NCBI RefSeq assembly: GCF_025717065.2
Contig: NZ_JAOVZO020000019.1
Location: 186,001-250,000, forward strand
Direction of reading: 5' to 3'
DNA from: Tahibacter soli
GTDB lineage: Bacteria > Pseudomonadota > Gammaproteobacteria > Xanthomonadales > Rhodanobacteraceae
Length of the DNA stretch: 64,000 nucleotides
In this document: piece after piece, positions 53,740 to 64,000 of the stretch
How the letters are laid out: each line of letters starts with the position of its first letter
How positions within the stretch are numbered: position 1 is the stretch's first letter
Made by a program: the position numbers and the translations under genes
The notes under the pieces: generated by a model
Databases searched by the model: none
The model's input: only the letters and a program-made list of their open reading frames with translations
What the model was told of the DNA's origin: nothing

Positions 53740-54239
53740 CTATTTCTTTGCGGCCGGCGTCGCGCGCTGGATCTTCAGATTCTTGCCGGTGCCGACCACG
53801 GCGACCGCGCGCATTTCGACCGGTGCGCCTTCGACGAGCAGCGCCGTCGTGCCGACCGCGGTCCACGCCGGGTGTCCGCGCGGAAAAATTCCTTGTGGAT
53901 CGGCGCGAAGCGCTCGAATTCCGCGGTGAACGTCGTGGCGTCCTTCGCGCCGACGTGGAACGTCTCGATTTCGACGACGTCGTCGAGCGTCGCGCCGGCC
54001 GCTTCGAGCGTCGATTTCAGGCGCACGAACATCGCGCGTATCTGCGCTTCGTAGTCCGCCCCCGGCCCGGCCGGAATGCCCGAGACGATCACGGTGTCGC
54101 CGACGCGCACGGCCGGCGCGTAGTGGTACACGTCGTAAGCGCGATCGAAGTTCGCGGGTATGACGATCGTTTTCGACGGCGCCGCGGCACAGCCGGCGGC
54201 GAGGAGTGCGGCAAGCATCGGAACCACGGCGTTGCGCAT
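53740..54239 (-). pseudogene. RidA-family lipoprotein with a -1 frameshift
   Basis: The start at 54239 gives a lipoprotein signal (LAALLAAGC) and a RidA/YjgF fold (AVRVGDTVIVSGIPAGP, MFVRLKSTLEAAGATLDDVV). At EFF (plus-strand A5 at 53884-53888) the frame is lost. With one more T it continues as EFFPRGHPAWTAVGTTALL ... IQRATPAAKK to the stop at 53740, a normal RidA end. The Arg of PRGHPAW-type motifs is normally needed for iminase activity. As sequenced, the product is a 154-aa chimera with an aberrant Arg/Ser-rich end. A sequencing error is a real possibility. Confidence 0.75.
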
Positions 54240-54360
54240 GGCGGGAGTGCTCCGGGCGGCGAGCCGGCAGTGTAGCCACGCGCTCTCGCCGTCGCACGGC
54301 GCGCCGGCAAACCCGCGCCGACTGCCCGTCGATCGCGCAACGCCGGCAACCCGCGCGGCG

Positions 54361-54627
54361 TCATAGCGTCGCGAACCCGTCCGAGGGTTCGGCCACGACG
54401 TCTTCGCGGCGCAAAGAATCCACTTTGCAGAGCGGCGGTCCGTGCGCGAGCCAGCGCTCGAGTTCGGCGATGCGCTCGGGCTCGCCGACGGCGAGCACTT
54501 CGACGCGGCCGTCGGGCAGATTCTTCGCGTAGCCGCTCAGGTCGAGCTTGAGCGCCACCTGCCGCGTCGAGGCGCGGAAGAACACGCCCTGCACGCGGCC
54601 GGAAACCAGAAATCGCGCCGCACTCAT
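54361..54627 (-). CDS. acyP: Acylphosphatase
   Basis: 88 aa, the usual family length. The phosphate-binding signature VSGRVQGVFFRASTR carries the catalytic Arg (FFRAST), and LSGYAKNLPDGRVEVLAVG provides the catalytic Asn (KNLPDG). It hydrolyses acyl phosphates in the cytosol. The ATG overlaps the stop of the upstream TlpA-like gene (54624-54627), so it is the last gene of a coupled YihY-TlpA-AcyP unit. Confidence 0.92.
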   Translation of the reverse strand: MSAARFLVSGRVQGVFFRASTRQVALKLDLSGYAKNLPDGRVEVLAVGEPERIAELERWLAHGPPLCKVDSLRREDVVAEPSDGFATL

Positions 54628-55091
54628 TTCGCCGGAATCGCCTTGCGCAGCGCGCCCTCGTCGACCGGGCCGGTGAATTTCTGCGCGATCTTGCCGGTCG
54701 GGTCGACGATGTACGTCGTCGGCAGGCCGCGCGGCGTTTCGAACGCCTTCGGCGGATCGAACGTATCGACCTGCGCGATCGGAAACACGACCGGGTGTTC
54801 TTTCAGAAACGCCACGATCTCGGCCTTGTCGGTGTCCTCGTACGCCAGGCCGATCGCGGTGACGTTCGCGTTCTCCTTGACGAACTTCGAGATCTCAGGC
54901 AACTCCTTGATGCACGGCGAACACCACGTCGCCCAGAAGTTCACGATGACCCACTTTCCTTTTTGCGCGGCGAGGTCGAATTCCTTGCCGTCGATCGTGG
55001 CGATCGTCAGTTCGGGATTCTTCGCCGGCGCGTCGGCGGCTTGCGCGAAGCCGGCGAACGCGGCGAATGCGAGAACGATCAGGGCTTTCAT
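54624..55091 (-). CDS. TlpA-like periplasmic thioredoxin
   Basis: 155 aa with a signal peptide (LIVLAFAAFAGFAQA). VIVNFWATWCSPCIKELPEI carries the CxxC redox site (WCSPC), and GLPTTYIVDPTGKI supplies the cis-Pro (PTTY). Such proteins reduce disulfides in exported proteins, for example in cytochrome c maturation. Start and stop overlap neighbours by 4 bp each, so it is coupled with the membrane protein upstream and acylphosphatase downstream. Confidence 0.9.
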   Translation of the reverse strand: MKALIVLAFAAFAGFAQAADAPAKNPELTIATIDGKEFDLAAQKGKWVIVNFWATWCSPCIKELPEISKFVKENANVTAIGLAYEDTDKAEIVAFLKEHPVVFPIAQVDTFDPPKAFETPRGLPTTYIVDPTGKIAQKFTGPVDEGALRKAIPAK

Positions 55092-56365
55092 GCGGGCTCC
55101 GCGGGTTTGGATTCGTCGATCGTCACAGACCGGTCGGTCGCGACGAAAATTTCGGACAGGCGCACGCCGAGCGAATCGCGCAGGTCGCCGGCCATGTTCT
55201 GCACGAGCGCCGTCACGGCCGGCGGCAGCTCGCAGCGCGCGGCGTCGCGGCGCGTCAGTTCCAGCGGCAGGCGGTACAGGCCGGTTTCGTACAGGTCGAA
55301 CAGGCACACCGATTCGAGGCTGCGCGCGAGCACCCATTCGCCGTTTTCGGTGCGCTGGACCATGCCGGCGACATGCAGATCGGCGAGATAGCGCTGCAGC
55401 AGATCGTCGGTGAGAAAACGCTCGCGTTCGCGCAGGTCTTCGGTGCGCAGGCCCACGCCGGCGCGCTGCGCGTCCGCGAAATGGTTCATCACGCACAAGA
55501 GGCCCAGAAACTCGTGGCCCGGCGCGAGCGTCTCCTCGGCGCGGCGGTATTCGAACGCGCTGATCGCGGCGCACACCGAGGCGCCGAGCAGCACGATCAG
55601 CCACGACAGGTACAGCCACACCATGAAGATCGGGATCACCGCGAGCGTGCCGTAGACTTTTTCGTACGACGTGAGCGAACCGAGGTACGACGCGAAGCCG
55701 CGCTTGGCGCCTTCGAACAGCAGCGCCGCGAGCAGCGCGCTGACGGCCGCATCGCGAAAGCGCACGGCGCGGTTCGGGATGATGAGGTAGCAGCCGACGA
55801 GCGACACCCAGACGATCGCGAAAGGCAGGAAGCTCAGGAACTGGGTCTTCAGCCCCAGCCCGGCCTCGGCCTGTTCGAGCAGCGGCAGCGCGAAGAGATA
55901 CGAACTCAGCGCCATCGCGGTAACGAGCAGCAGCGGGCCGAACGACAGCGCGGTCCAGTACATCAGAAACCGCGACGCGGCCGGCCGCGCCGTGGCGACG
56001 CGCCAGATGCGGTTGAACGCGTCCTCGATGCTCATCATCAGCGAGATGGCGCTGACGATCAGCACGACGATGCCGACCGCGGTGGCCTGGCTCGCGTTTT
56101 CGGCGAAGGTCGTCAGGTACGCCTGTACCGTCTTGCCGGCGGCCGGCACGAAGTTGTCGAACACGAAATCGGTCAGGCCCGCGCGCCAGCGTTCGAACAC
56201 CGGAAACGCCGACAAAATGCCGAGAATGGCCGCGGTCAGCGGCACGAGCGAGAACAGCGTCGTGTACGCGAGCGCGCCGGCCGTCTGCGGGCAGCGGTCG
56301 GCGTAGAAGCGCTGCCACAGAAACAAGGCGAAGGCGCGAACCTGGTCTCTTTGAATCTTGATCAT
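55088..56365 (-). CDS. YihY/BrkB (UPF0761) family membrane protein
   Basis: 425 aa from the ATG at 56365 (GGGA upstream). The first 270 residues have about six membrane helices with the conserved ALAYTTLFSLVPLTAA, IEDAFNRIW and YGTLAVIPIFMVWLYLSW. The C-terminal cytoplasmic part (DLRERERFLTDDLLQRYLAD) has a winged-helix-like look. The family was once called ribonuclease BN, which was shown to be wrong; its function remains unknown. It leads the coupled three-gene unit. Confidence 0.9.
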   Translation of the reverse strand: MIKIQRDQVRAFALFLWQRFYADRCPQTAGALAYTTLFSLVPLTAAILGILSAFPVFERWRAGLTDFVFDNFVPAAGKTVQAYLTTFAENASQATAVGIVVLIVSAISLMMSIEDAFNRIWRVATARPAASRFLMYWTALSFGPLLLVTAMALSSYLFALPLLEQAEAGLGLKTQFLSFLPFAIVWVSLVGCYLIIPNRAVRFRDAAVSALLAALLFEGAKRGFASYLGSLTSYEKVYGTLAVIPIFMVWLYLSWLIVLLGASVCAAISAFEYRRAEETLAPGHEFLGLLCVMNHFADAQRAGVGLRTEDLRERERFLTDDLLQRYLADLHVAGMVQRTENGEWVLARSLESVCLFDLYETGLYRLPLELTRRDAARCELPPAVTALVQNMAGDLRDSLGVRLSEIFVATDRSVTIDESKPAEPA

Positions 56366-56404
56366 CGTCCCGATGATAACCTGTCGAACGAAAGCCTCCC
56401 GTAA

Positions 56405-59024
<2,620 letters not shown>

Positions 59025-59062
59025 GGTAAAGTCCGCGCCGCACGCGAACGCAAGGAAAGGCC

Positions 59063-59548
59063 ATGCAGCATCTGACCATCGTCACCACCGGCGGCACGAT
59101 CGACAAGGTCTATTTCGACGACAAGTCGGAGTACCAGATCGGCGCGCCGCAGATCGGCGAGATCCTCGCCCAACTCGGCGTCGCGTTCACGTTCGACGTG
59201 ATCCCTATCCTGCGCAAGGACAGCCTGCACATCACGCCGGAAGACCGCGAACTGATCCGCGACACGATCGCCGCGCAGCCGCACCGCCACGTGCTGGTGA
59301 CGCACGGCACCGACACGATGGTCGAAACCGCGCAGGTGCTGCTCGACGTTCCCGGCAAGGTGATCGTGCTGACCGGCGCGTTGAACCCCGCGCGGTTCCA
59401 GGGATCGGACGCCGTGTTCAACATCGGCTGCTCGGTCGGCGCGCTGCAGTCGCTGCCCGACGGGGTGTACGTCGCGATGAACGGGCGCGTGTGGGATCCG
59501 CGCAACGTGAAGAAGAATCGCGCGGCGAACCGGTTCGAGCCGAGGTAG
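59063..59548 (+). CDS. Asparaginase-like (N-terminal domain only) protein
   Basis: 161 aa; AAGGAAAGG before the ATG. LTIVTTGGTIDKVYFDD carries the nucleophilic Thr motif and VLVTHGTDTMVETAQ the second Thr-Asp motif of type II asparaginases. The C-terminal domain of full asparaginases (over 320 aa) is absent, which matches a recognised family of short asparaginase-domain proteins and is not a truncation. Substrate unproven. Confidence 0.85.
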   Translation: MQHLTIVTTGGTIDKVYFDDKSEYQIGAPQIGEILAQLGVAFTFDVIPILRKDSLHITPEDRELIRDTIAAQPHRHVLVTHGTDTMVETAQVLLDVPGKVIVLTGALNPARFQGSDAVFNIGCSVGALQSLPDGVYVAMNGRVWDPRNVKKNRAANRFEPR

Positions 59549-59807
59549 AACCTGGGCCTCGCGTCACGGCCGCCTGGCCGTCGCGACGGGCGGCTTCCGC
59601 GCGTTTTTCAGCGCATTGCAATCCGCACCGCTTTTTCAGCAACGACCGTACGGTGCTGAAGCCTGCATTTTCGCGTCAATAAACGCCAACCCGATCGCTG
59701 GAATTTGATTCCGTAGCGTATGTTGGGCCGATGGATATTTCTCCCGATCGATCTCTTCCGTAAGTTCGCGCCGCGGCGTTCGCCGCGTATCGAATGGGGA
59801 AGGTTCG

Positions 59808-60422
59808 ATGAGAAAGCTGAGTCCGAAAGAACTTGGCATGCTGGTCGGCACCATGGTCGTCGGCAATCTCGCTCATGCGAGCGAGGGCGAGGAAATCCTG
59901 CCGGTCACCCGTCTCGATACGATGGTGGTGACGGCCACTTACTCGGTACCGCCCGGCGCGACGTTCCTTGCGGATACGGCGCCACCGGGCGCCGGAATCA
60001 GCGGTTCGGGGCCACGCGTGCCTCCCCTCGTCGACCAGCAGCACGCGCAGCGATGCGCCGCCGCTTACGGGCCGTACGCGTTGAAGGAGGGCTTTTCTGT
60101 AAAGTACGCCAACTGGTACATGTGGAAGGAGCGAGGAACCTCGCCCGCGGTCTACCAGCGAACCGACGGGCCCTCGCCGCCGCCCGGAAGCTGGGATATC
60201 GTCCTGGGCTCGACGGGGTGGCCCCCGCCGCCCGCAATCGGTGGAGTCGTATTCGTATATCCGCCTGGGGCGATCAATATGCGTAACCACATCGAGACGT
60301 TGGGGCATGAATACGCTCATACCCAAGGAGAGAACAACGAAACCGTTGCCGAGGCCGCCGGACTCACGACCTATCAGAACTACAAAGCAGCAGTGGGGGC
60401 CGCCTGTGGCGGTTACCGGTGA
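59808..60422 (+). CDS. Exported HExxH protein with microcin-like N-terminus
   Basis: 204 aa; GGGGAAGG before the ATG. The first residues MRKLSPKELGMLVGT recall the MRE-[ILS]xxxx-L...-GA leaders of class IIb microcins, yet the following MVVGNLAHA could equally make it a Sec signal peptide. The mature part is Pro/Gly-rich (SPPPGSWDIV, WPPPPAIGG) and ends with IETLGHEYAHTQGENNETVA, a HEYAH zinc-binding motif with several downstream Glu, suggesting a zincin-like fold. I do not recognise the family. It lies 67 bp before a gene of the HlyC/SelO-like operon and may belong to it. Confidence 0.6.
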   Translation: MRKLSPKELGMLVGTMVVGNLAHASEGEEILPVTRLDTMVVTATYSVPPGATFLADTAPPGAGISGSGPRVPPLVDQQHAQRCAAAYGPYALKEGFSVKYANWYMWKERGTSPAVYQRTDGPSPPPGSWDIVLGSTGWPPPPAIGGVVFVYPPGAINMRNHIETLGHEYAHTQGENNETVAEAAGLTTYQNYKAAVGAACGGYR

Positions 60423-60489
60423 GTTGTCGCTGCTCGCGCTTCGCACCATGATGCCCTTTTATTGCGGCACGTCCCGCGCGAGATTTTAA

Positions 60490-61425
60490 ATGCGCCGAAG
60501 AAAAGAGATCGCGGGGACGCTTTTCCTTGCCTTCGTGGCCTTGATCGCCAGCACGACGCTGTCTCGCGATCGATCGCGCATGCCAACGGCTTCCGGCGCG
60601 CCATCGACTCCCGACGAAGGAGCGCTTCTATCCCCCAACGCGCCCGCGCCCGGACCGGCCGAACCGTCTCGCGATATATCCGTGACGGAATTGCCGGTGG
60701 CAGATTCTTCGATCTCCGTTGCAAAGACAAAGCGATTCCAGGAGGCCAAGAAATGCGCGGGCGTCGTTCGCGCCGTCGAGAGCATGCGAACCCAGAGAAT
60801 CTCCTGCGATTCCGAGACAAGGCCGGACGTTTTGGCTTCATGCAAGAAGCAGATCGCATCGTTCGACGAAAAACTCGAGCGCGCGGAGGCGATGCTGTCG
60901 GAATGCCCGCCCGCCGATGTCGGTGACTCCGAATCCCGCTATTGGCGCAGCGTCGTCGAGGCAGCCGAAGCCGGCGACGCGGATGCCGCGTTGTGCTACA
61001 TCAAGTCCGACGTCTCCTTGCAACGCCCTTGGTCGAGCGAAGAACGAGCGCGTTACGGGATTCTTGCGCCGACATACATCGATCGCGCGTTCTCGGCAGG
61101 CGACTGGCGCATCGCGGAAATATTTTCGATGGGTCCGCGCGGCATTCCTTCGGAAGGCTTGCTTCGGACTCAGACCGGAGGTGAACGCACCACGCAATAC
61201 CGCATGAACCGATTGCTGCGGCTGGGAGCGGTCGGTCAGTACGCGATGCTACTCGATCTTGATTTCGCGAGCCCGGACGAAACGCTGACCCGCGACGAAC
61301 GACTAGCCGCGGAGGCTTGGGCCAAAGACATGTATGCGAGGTATTTCTCCAGTTCTCCAAAACTGGATTCGCCTCCGGTTTCTTGCGCCGTTATCGACAA
61401 AGACATCTGGCCCTACCCCTTTTGA
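60490..61425 (+). CDS. Membrane-anchored or secreted protein of unknown function
   Basis: 311 aa. Residues 8-24 are hydrophobic (GTLFLAFVALIASTTLS) after RRRK, so a signal anchor is likely. Residues 30-60 are Pro/Ser-rich, then a helical domain with Cys pairs (KKCAGVVRAVES, ISCDSE, LASCKKQI, LSECPPAD) and a segment typical of Sel1-like helices (EAAEAGDADAALCYIKSD). It has lower GC than its neighbours. It starts a tight operon: the next gene begins 16 bp after its stop. Its role is unknown; it could be the partner or target of the modification enzymes that follow. Confidence 0.65.
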   Translation: MRRRKEIAGTLFLAFVALIASTTLSRDRSRMPTASGAPSTPDEGALLSPNAPAPGPAEPSRDISVTELPVADSSISVAKTKRFQEAKKCAGVVRAVESMRTQRISCDSETRPDVLASCKKQIASFDEKLERAEAMLSECPPADVGDSESRYWRSVVEAAEAGDADAALCYIKSDVSLQRPWSSEERARYGILAPTYIDRAFSAGDWRIAEIFSMGPRGIPSEGLLRTQTGGERTTQYRMNRLLRLGAVGQYAMLLDLDFASPDETLTRDERLAAEAWAKDMYARYFSSSPKLDSPPVSCAVIDKDIWPYPF

Positions 61426-61441
61426 GCGAACCCAATCGCCC

Positions 61442-61876
61442 ATGAGCGATGACAACTACTACCTGCAGCTCGGCTGGGCCGCGACGGCAATGATGAAGTC
61501 CGACCTGTACTGCCGGTATCCGGTCGCCTGCCTCGACCTGTGGATCCGGCCCGCGATCCAGCTCGGGCAGATCCGCTTCTTCTTCGACCGCGCCGGTGGG
61601 TTGCGGGGCTATGTGACCTGGGCTTTCCTCAGCGCCGAAGGCGAGCATCGTCTGCTGAACGATCCGGAAGTCATCCTGCACCTTTCGGAATGGAACGAGG
61701 GCAATCGGCTGTGGTTGCTCGATTTCGTCGTCCTGGGCGAAAAGCCGAGGCGCCGCATCCGCGAAACGATGCATCTGTTCGCCTGTGTGGACAAGGCGAA
61801 GTCGCTACGCCGCGATGCCGACGGCCGCGTCCGGAAGGTGACCGTATGGAAGCACCGCCACTTCCCGGCGCCGTAG
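61442..61876 (+). CDS. HlyC-type toxin-activating lysine-acyltransferase homologue, catalytic His replaced by Tyr
   Basis: 144 aa from the ATG at 61442. The whole length matches the HlyC/RTX acyltransferase fold (PF02794): YLQLGWAATAMMKSDLY, LDLWIRPAIQLGQIRFFFD, GYVTWAFLSAEGEHRLL and NRLWLLDFVVLGE with the conserved Asp (D94). The family's SxxH segment carries the essential histidine (HlyC His23), but here it reads SDLYC with Tyr23 in that place. HlyC uses acyl-ACP to acylate protoxin lysines; relatives MceI/MchD work in siderophore-microcin maturation. No RTX protoxin gene is in the window. It overlaps the next gene by 31 bp, so the two are coupled. Confidence 0.85.
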   Translation: MSDDNYYLQLGWAATAMMKSDLYCRYPVACLDLWIRPAIQLGQIRFFFDRAGGLRGYVTWAFLSAEGEHRLLNDPEVILHLSEWNEGNRLWLLDFVVLGEKPRRRIRETMHLFACVDKAKSLRRDADGRVRKVTVWKHRHFPAP

Positions 61877-63750
61877 CGGCTTCGCTGCCGTCTGCCGCCG
61901 ACGGGCTGTCCGCCGCCGAGATCGCGTGCATTGAAGAGGGCCTTCCGAACCTCTTCGACTGGGGGCCGCATCTGCTCGTTCCGTTCATCGCGCGCAAGCT
62001 CAGGCGGGCACGCCTGTCGTGGCTGAACCGGCGCTGGTTCATCGAGCGCGGATTTCGGTTTTGCGACGAAGCCTCTTCGGCACGTCTCGAGCATTGGCTG
62101 GTCGATCAGTTCGCCTACGCGGTGCCCGAAGACATCGATGACGCAGACGCGTTCGACGAGGTCGAGGCGGTCCTGCATGCCGACCGATACGGCAGCACCA
62201 GCGGCTCGTTTCCGCACGGTGGCAGCGGCCGCGCCGCCTTGATCCGCCGTTTCCACGTCAAGGGCGTCGGCGTGACCCCGCTCGTCGGCCAGGGTGCCGA
62301 CCGCGCGCATTCGCACGGATGCGCGTCGCTCGACGTCGCGTTGCGCGAAGCGATCTACGGCGAAATCGCGGACCTCGAGTTTCCGTATGGCGCGGTGCCC
62401 GTGATCGCGATATTGGAGACCGGCCTGACCTTCCTGTCGTCGGGAACGCCGAGCCGGCCGTTGCGCCGCGCCTTGATCGTACGTCCCGCCATGATTCGGC
62501 CGGCGCATCTGCAGCGCGCACCCGCGTTCGTGCGCCCCGCCGGGAACTTCGTCAGCGTCCAGGCTCACGATACGGAACGTACCAGGGCCGTCGTTCGGAA
62601 ATTCGTCGACGATGCCTCGCATTCCGGGGGCGCGGTCGCGCGTCTCGTCGATCTCTTCGAGCGCATCGCGCGTCAGGTCGCGTTCGGACAAGTGCAGCGG
62701 CTGTATGGCGGTGGCTATTTTTCATCGAACCTGACGATCGAAGCCGAACTGCTCGATTTCGGAAACATGCATGCGTTCCCGGACTGGTCGAACGTGCAGG
62801 TTCTTCCGCACGACCTGGGTTTCGGCAAGGAAATGACCGTCGTCCAGGCCACGATCCGCTCGCTGCTGTTCTATTGCCGGAAATTCGGCGGCATCGAAGC
62901 GTCGGAAGATGACCTCCGAAGCATTCTCGACTCGGCCGAGCGGGCGTACGAAACCGCGTTCGACAAAGCCTGCGCGCATCTCCTCGCCCTCGACGGCGAA
63001 GCGGAAGATGCGAAGCCGGCGGGCCATGCTGCGGCTGCGTTCCGCCGATACTTCAAACTGCAGCAGCAATCCACGCTCAATGCGTCGTTCGGCGACCGAT
63101 CGACCGCAGCCTGGCTGCACGAACCGATTGTCGGCTCGGCATCAGCAGCGCCGGGCAGCGCCGAGCACGCGCTGCTGACCGAAATTCGGGATCTGTTGCG
63201 GGAGGGTTTCGGCAGCGCCGGAATCGACGCCTGGAAGACGAGACGTGCCTGGTTTTCCGCGAGCCGGCTTCTCAAGCCGCGCGCGGGGATCTATCGGGAA
63301 TCCTTGCGCCGCAGCATCGGCGAGTTGCTCGACGAGCGATTCGCGCGTTTCGATCCCGCGCCGCCCGATCTGGCGGAAAAACGACGATTCGCGACCTTCA
63401 TCGACGACGTAGTCGCGTCGGCCAGGCGACACTGGCGGAATCTGCCCGCGAACCTGCTCGTCATCGGCTATGCGAATCGCGGGCGCTCCAGCGTACTGCT
63501 ATGCGAAGCGGTTCCGGCGGGAGAATTCCTCCTGTGGCTCGAAGGGGCCGTTTGCGGCGAACACCTCGACTTCTTCGGCGCGTCGTTGCACGCGGACGAT
63601 TTCCTTCCGCTCCGGATCGATTCGCACGGCGCCGGCTGGAGCGTCGCGGTTCGCGATTTCGACCGGAGCGAAGGCGTCGTCAGGCTGCACCGACGAACTC
63701 TGCACTATCCGGAAAAGTGGCATTTTTTCGAAACGCCGCCCCTCGAATGA
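61846..63750 (+). CDS. SelO-like / MchC-like partner of the HlyC-type enzyme
   Basis: 634 aa. I choose the ATG at 61846 because GGAAGG lies 7 bp upstream; it begins inside the acyltransferase gene. The centre has FHVKGVGVTPLVGQGADRAH, then ALREAIYGEIADLEFPYGAV, then RLYGGGYFSSNLTIEAELLD ending in DFG (Asn295 and Asp304, N-x8-D). This order resembles the SelO pseudokinase/AMPylase fold (VKGxGxTP lysine, glutamate helix, NTDN...D metal site). MchC/MceJ proteins are known partners of HlyC-like enzymes in microcin gene clusters, so the pairing fits that context. Both the SelO resemblance and the MchC link are inferences and need profile-profile comparison. No export signal. Confidence 0.6.
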   Translation: MEAPPLPGAVAASLPSAADGLSAAEIACIEEGLPNLFDWGPHLLVPFIARKLRRARLSWLNRRWFIERGFRFCDEASSARLEHWLVDQFAYAVPEDIDDADAFDEVEAVLHADRYGSTSGSFPHGGSGRAALIRRFHVKGVGVTPLVGQGADRAHSHGCASLDVALREAIYGEIADLEFPYGAVPVIAILETGLTFLSSGTPSRPLRRALIVRPAMIRPAHLQRAPAFVRPAGNFVSVQAHDTERTRAVVRKFVDDASHSGGAVARLVDLFERIARQVAFGQVQRLYGGGYFSSNLTIEAELLDFGNMHAFPDWSNVQVLPHDLGFGKEMTVVQATIRSLLFYCRKFGGIEASEDDLRSILDSAERAYETAFDKACAHLLALDGEAEDAKPAGHAAAAFRRYFKLQQQSTLNASFGDRSTAAWLHEPIVGSASAAPGSAEHALLTEIRDLLREGFGSAGIDAWKTRRAWFSASRLLKPRAGIYRESLRRSIGELLDERFARFDPAPPDLAEKRRFATFIDDVVASARRHWRNLPANLLVIGYANRGRSSVLLCEAVPAGEFLLWLEGAVCGEHLDFFGASLHADDFLPLRIDSHGAGWSVAVRDFDRSEGVVRLHRRTLHYPEKWHFFETPPLE

Positions 63751-63804
63751 GAGCGCCACCGGCTGCACCGCCCCTCGCAGGCGGCGCAGCCGCGAGGCCG
63801 CGCC

Positions 63805-64000
63805 TCATTCGAACCCGTCGATGAACAGCACGTCGACGCCGACCTGCTGCACGAAACTGCGCGAGACGCTGTTCGCTCCGCCGCCGTCGTCGGTGACGGT
63901 CACCGTGATCGTCACCGTGCCGACCGCGTTGTGCGCGGGCGCGAAGCCGATCGATCCGGTCGTGCCCGGGCTCGCATAGCTCACCGACGGATGCGGGATC
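63805..64000 (-). CDS. C-terminal part of an exported Ig/PKD-type protein with IFxxGFE-like tail (partial)
   Basis: The gene enters from the right edge. The visible 64 codons read GFAPAHNAVGTVTITVTVTD, then DGGGANSVSRSFVQQVGVDV, ending LFIDGFE. The TVTVTDDGG strand is typical of the last strand of cadherin/PKD/Ig-like modules in large exported proteins. The final LFIDGFE matches the tail found on four other exported proteins in this window. Nothing can be said about the remainder. Confidence 0.7.
   Translation of the reverse strand, partial: IPHPSVSYASPGTTGSIGFAPAHNAVGTVTITVTVTDDGGGANSVSRSFVQQVGVDVLFIDGFE

Noticed and set aside
59549-59807. Terminator or RNA gene in the gap before the HExxH gene
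   Set aside because: A 6-bp stem (ACGGCC/GGCCGT near 59566-59581) exists without a T run close by; too weak to annotate.
61442-63750. RTX toxin operon
   Set aside because: HlyC-like genes usually sit with an RTX protoxin and a type I exporter. No GGxGxD nonapeptide repeats or exporter genes are seen in the window.

Overview
This is a GC-rich (clearly above 65%) chromosomal segment that reads like a gammaproteobacterium of the Xanthomonadales/Lysobacterales, probably near Dokdonella or Rhodanobacter. I infer this from a wrbA/DUF2069 gene pair, a TIGR02999-type sigma factor beside a kinase-TPR protein, an IPTL-CTERM-like tail, many exported 'choice-of-anchor' repeat proteins, and a recurring C-terminal IFxxGFE tail. 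No rRNA, tRNA, CRISPR array or prophage was seen.

Positions 1-17062 are mostly envelope and exported proteins. A truncated GH18 glycosidase is followed by a three-gene cassette (A: about 405 aa secreted protein; B: the same N-terminal domain plus Cys/Asp-rich tandem repeats and a membrane tail; C: FG-GAP lipoprotein), which occurs twice in direct tandem (1017-6363 and 6415-11926). The second copy is translationally coupled to an O-antigen-ligase-like protein and a TPR protein. A beta-helix exported protein follows on the minus strand. Positions 17267-20535 hold a Ser/Thr kinase-TPR protein convergent with an ECF-type sigma factor. Positions 20651-25703 hold two divergent glycosyltransferases, an SDR epimerase, a signal peptidase I homologue lacking both catalytic residues, and an APH(6)-like phosphotransferase.

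Positions 25894-27780 hold a VOC protein and a HicB-like protein separated by a complete IS30-family element (3-bp target duplication) that landed inside a long palindromic repeat. Positions 27907-39282 hold large exported beta-propeller/FN3/delta-60/HAF proteins and a CadC-like regulator. Positions 39452-46269 hold a RecF-like ATPase, a solitary EF-G paralogue with an elaborate leader, an orphan VapB, a GFA enzyme, RadC and lipoproteins. Positions 46595-59548 are a dense housekeeping and metabolic stretch (membrane proteins, S41-like peptidase, LysE with a divergent MocR regulator, CPBP protease, esterase, GNAT, RidA-like, acylphosphatase, TlpA-like, YihY, WrbA, DUF2069, AidB-like dehydrogenase, asparaginase-like). 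Two genes there carry single-base losses in poly-A/T tracts.

The most unusual locus is 59808-63750. A small exported HExxH protein with a microcin-like N-terminus and an unknown anchored protein precede a HlyC-type lysine acyltransferase homologue lacking its catalytic histidine, and a large protein with a SelO-like kinase signature. It may be an undescribed protein- or peptide-modification system. The window ends in another exported protein with the IFxxGFE-type tail.
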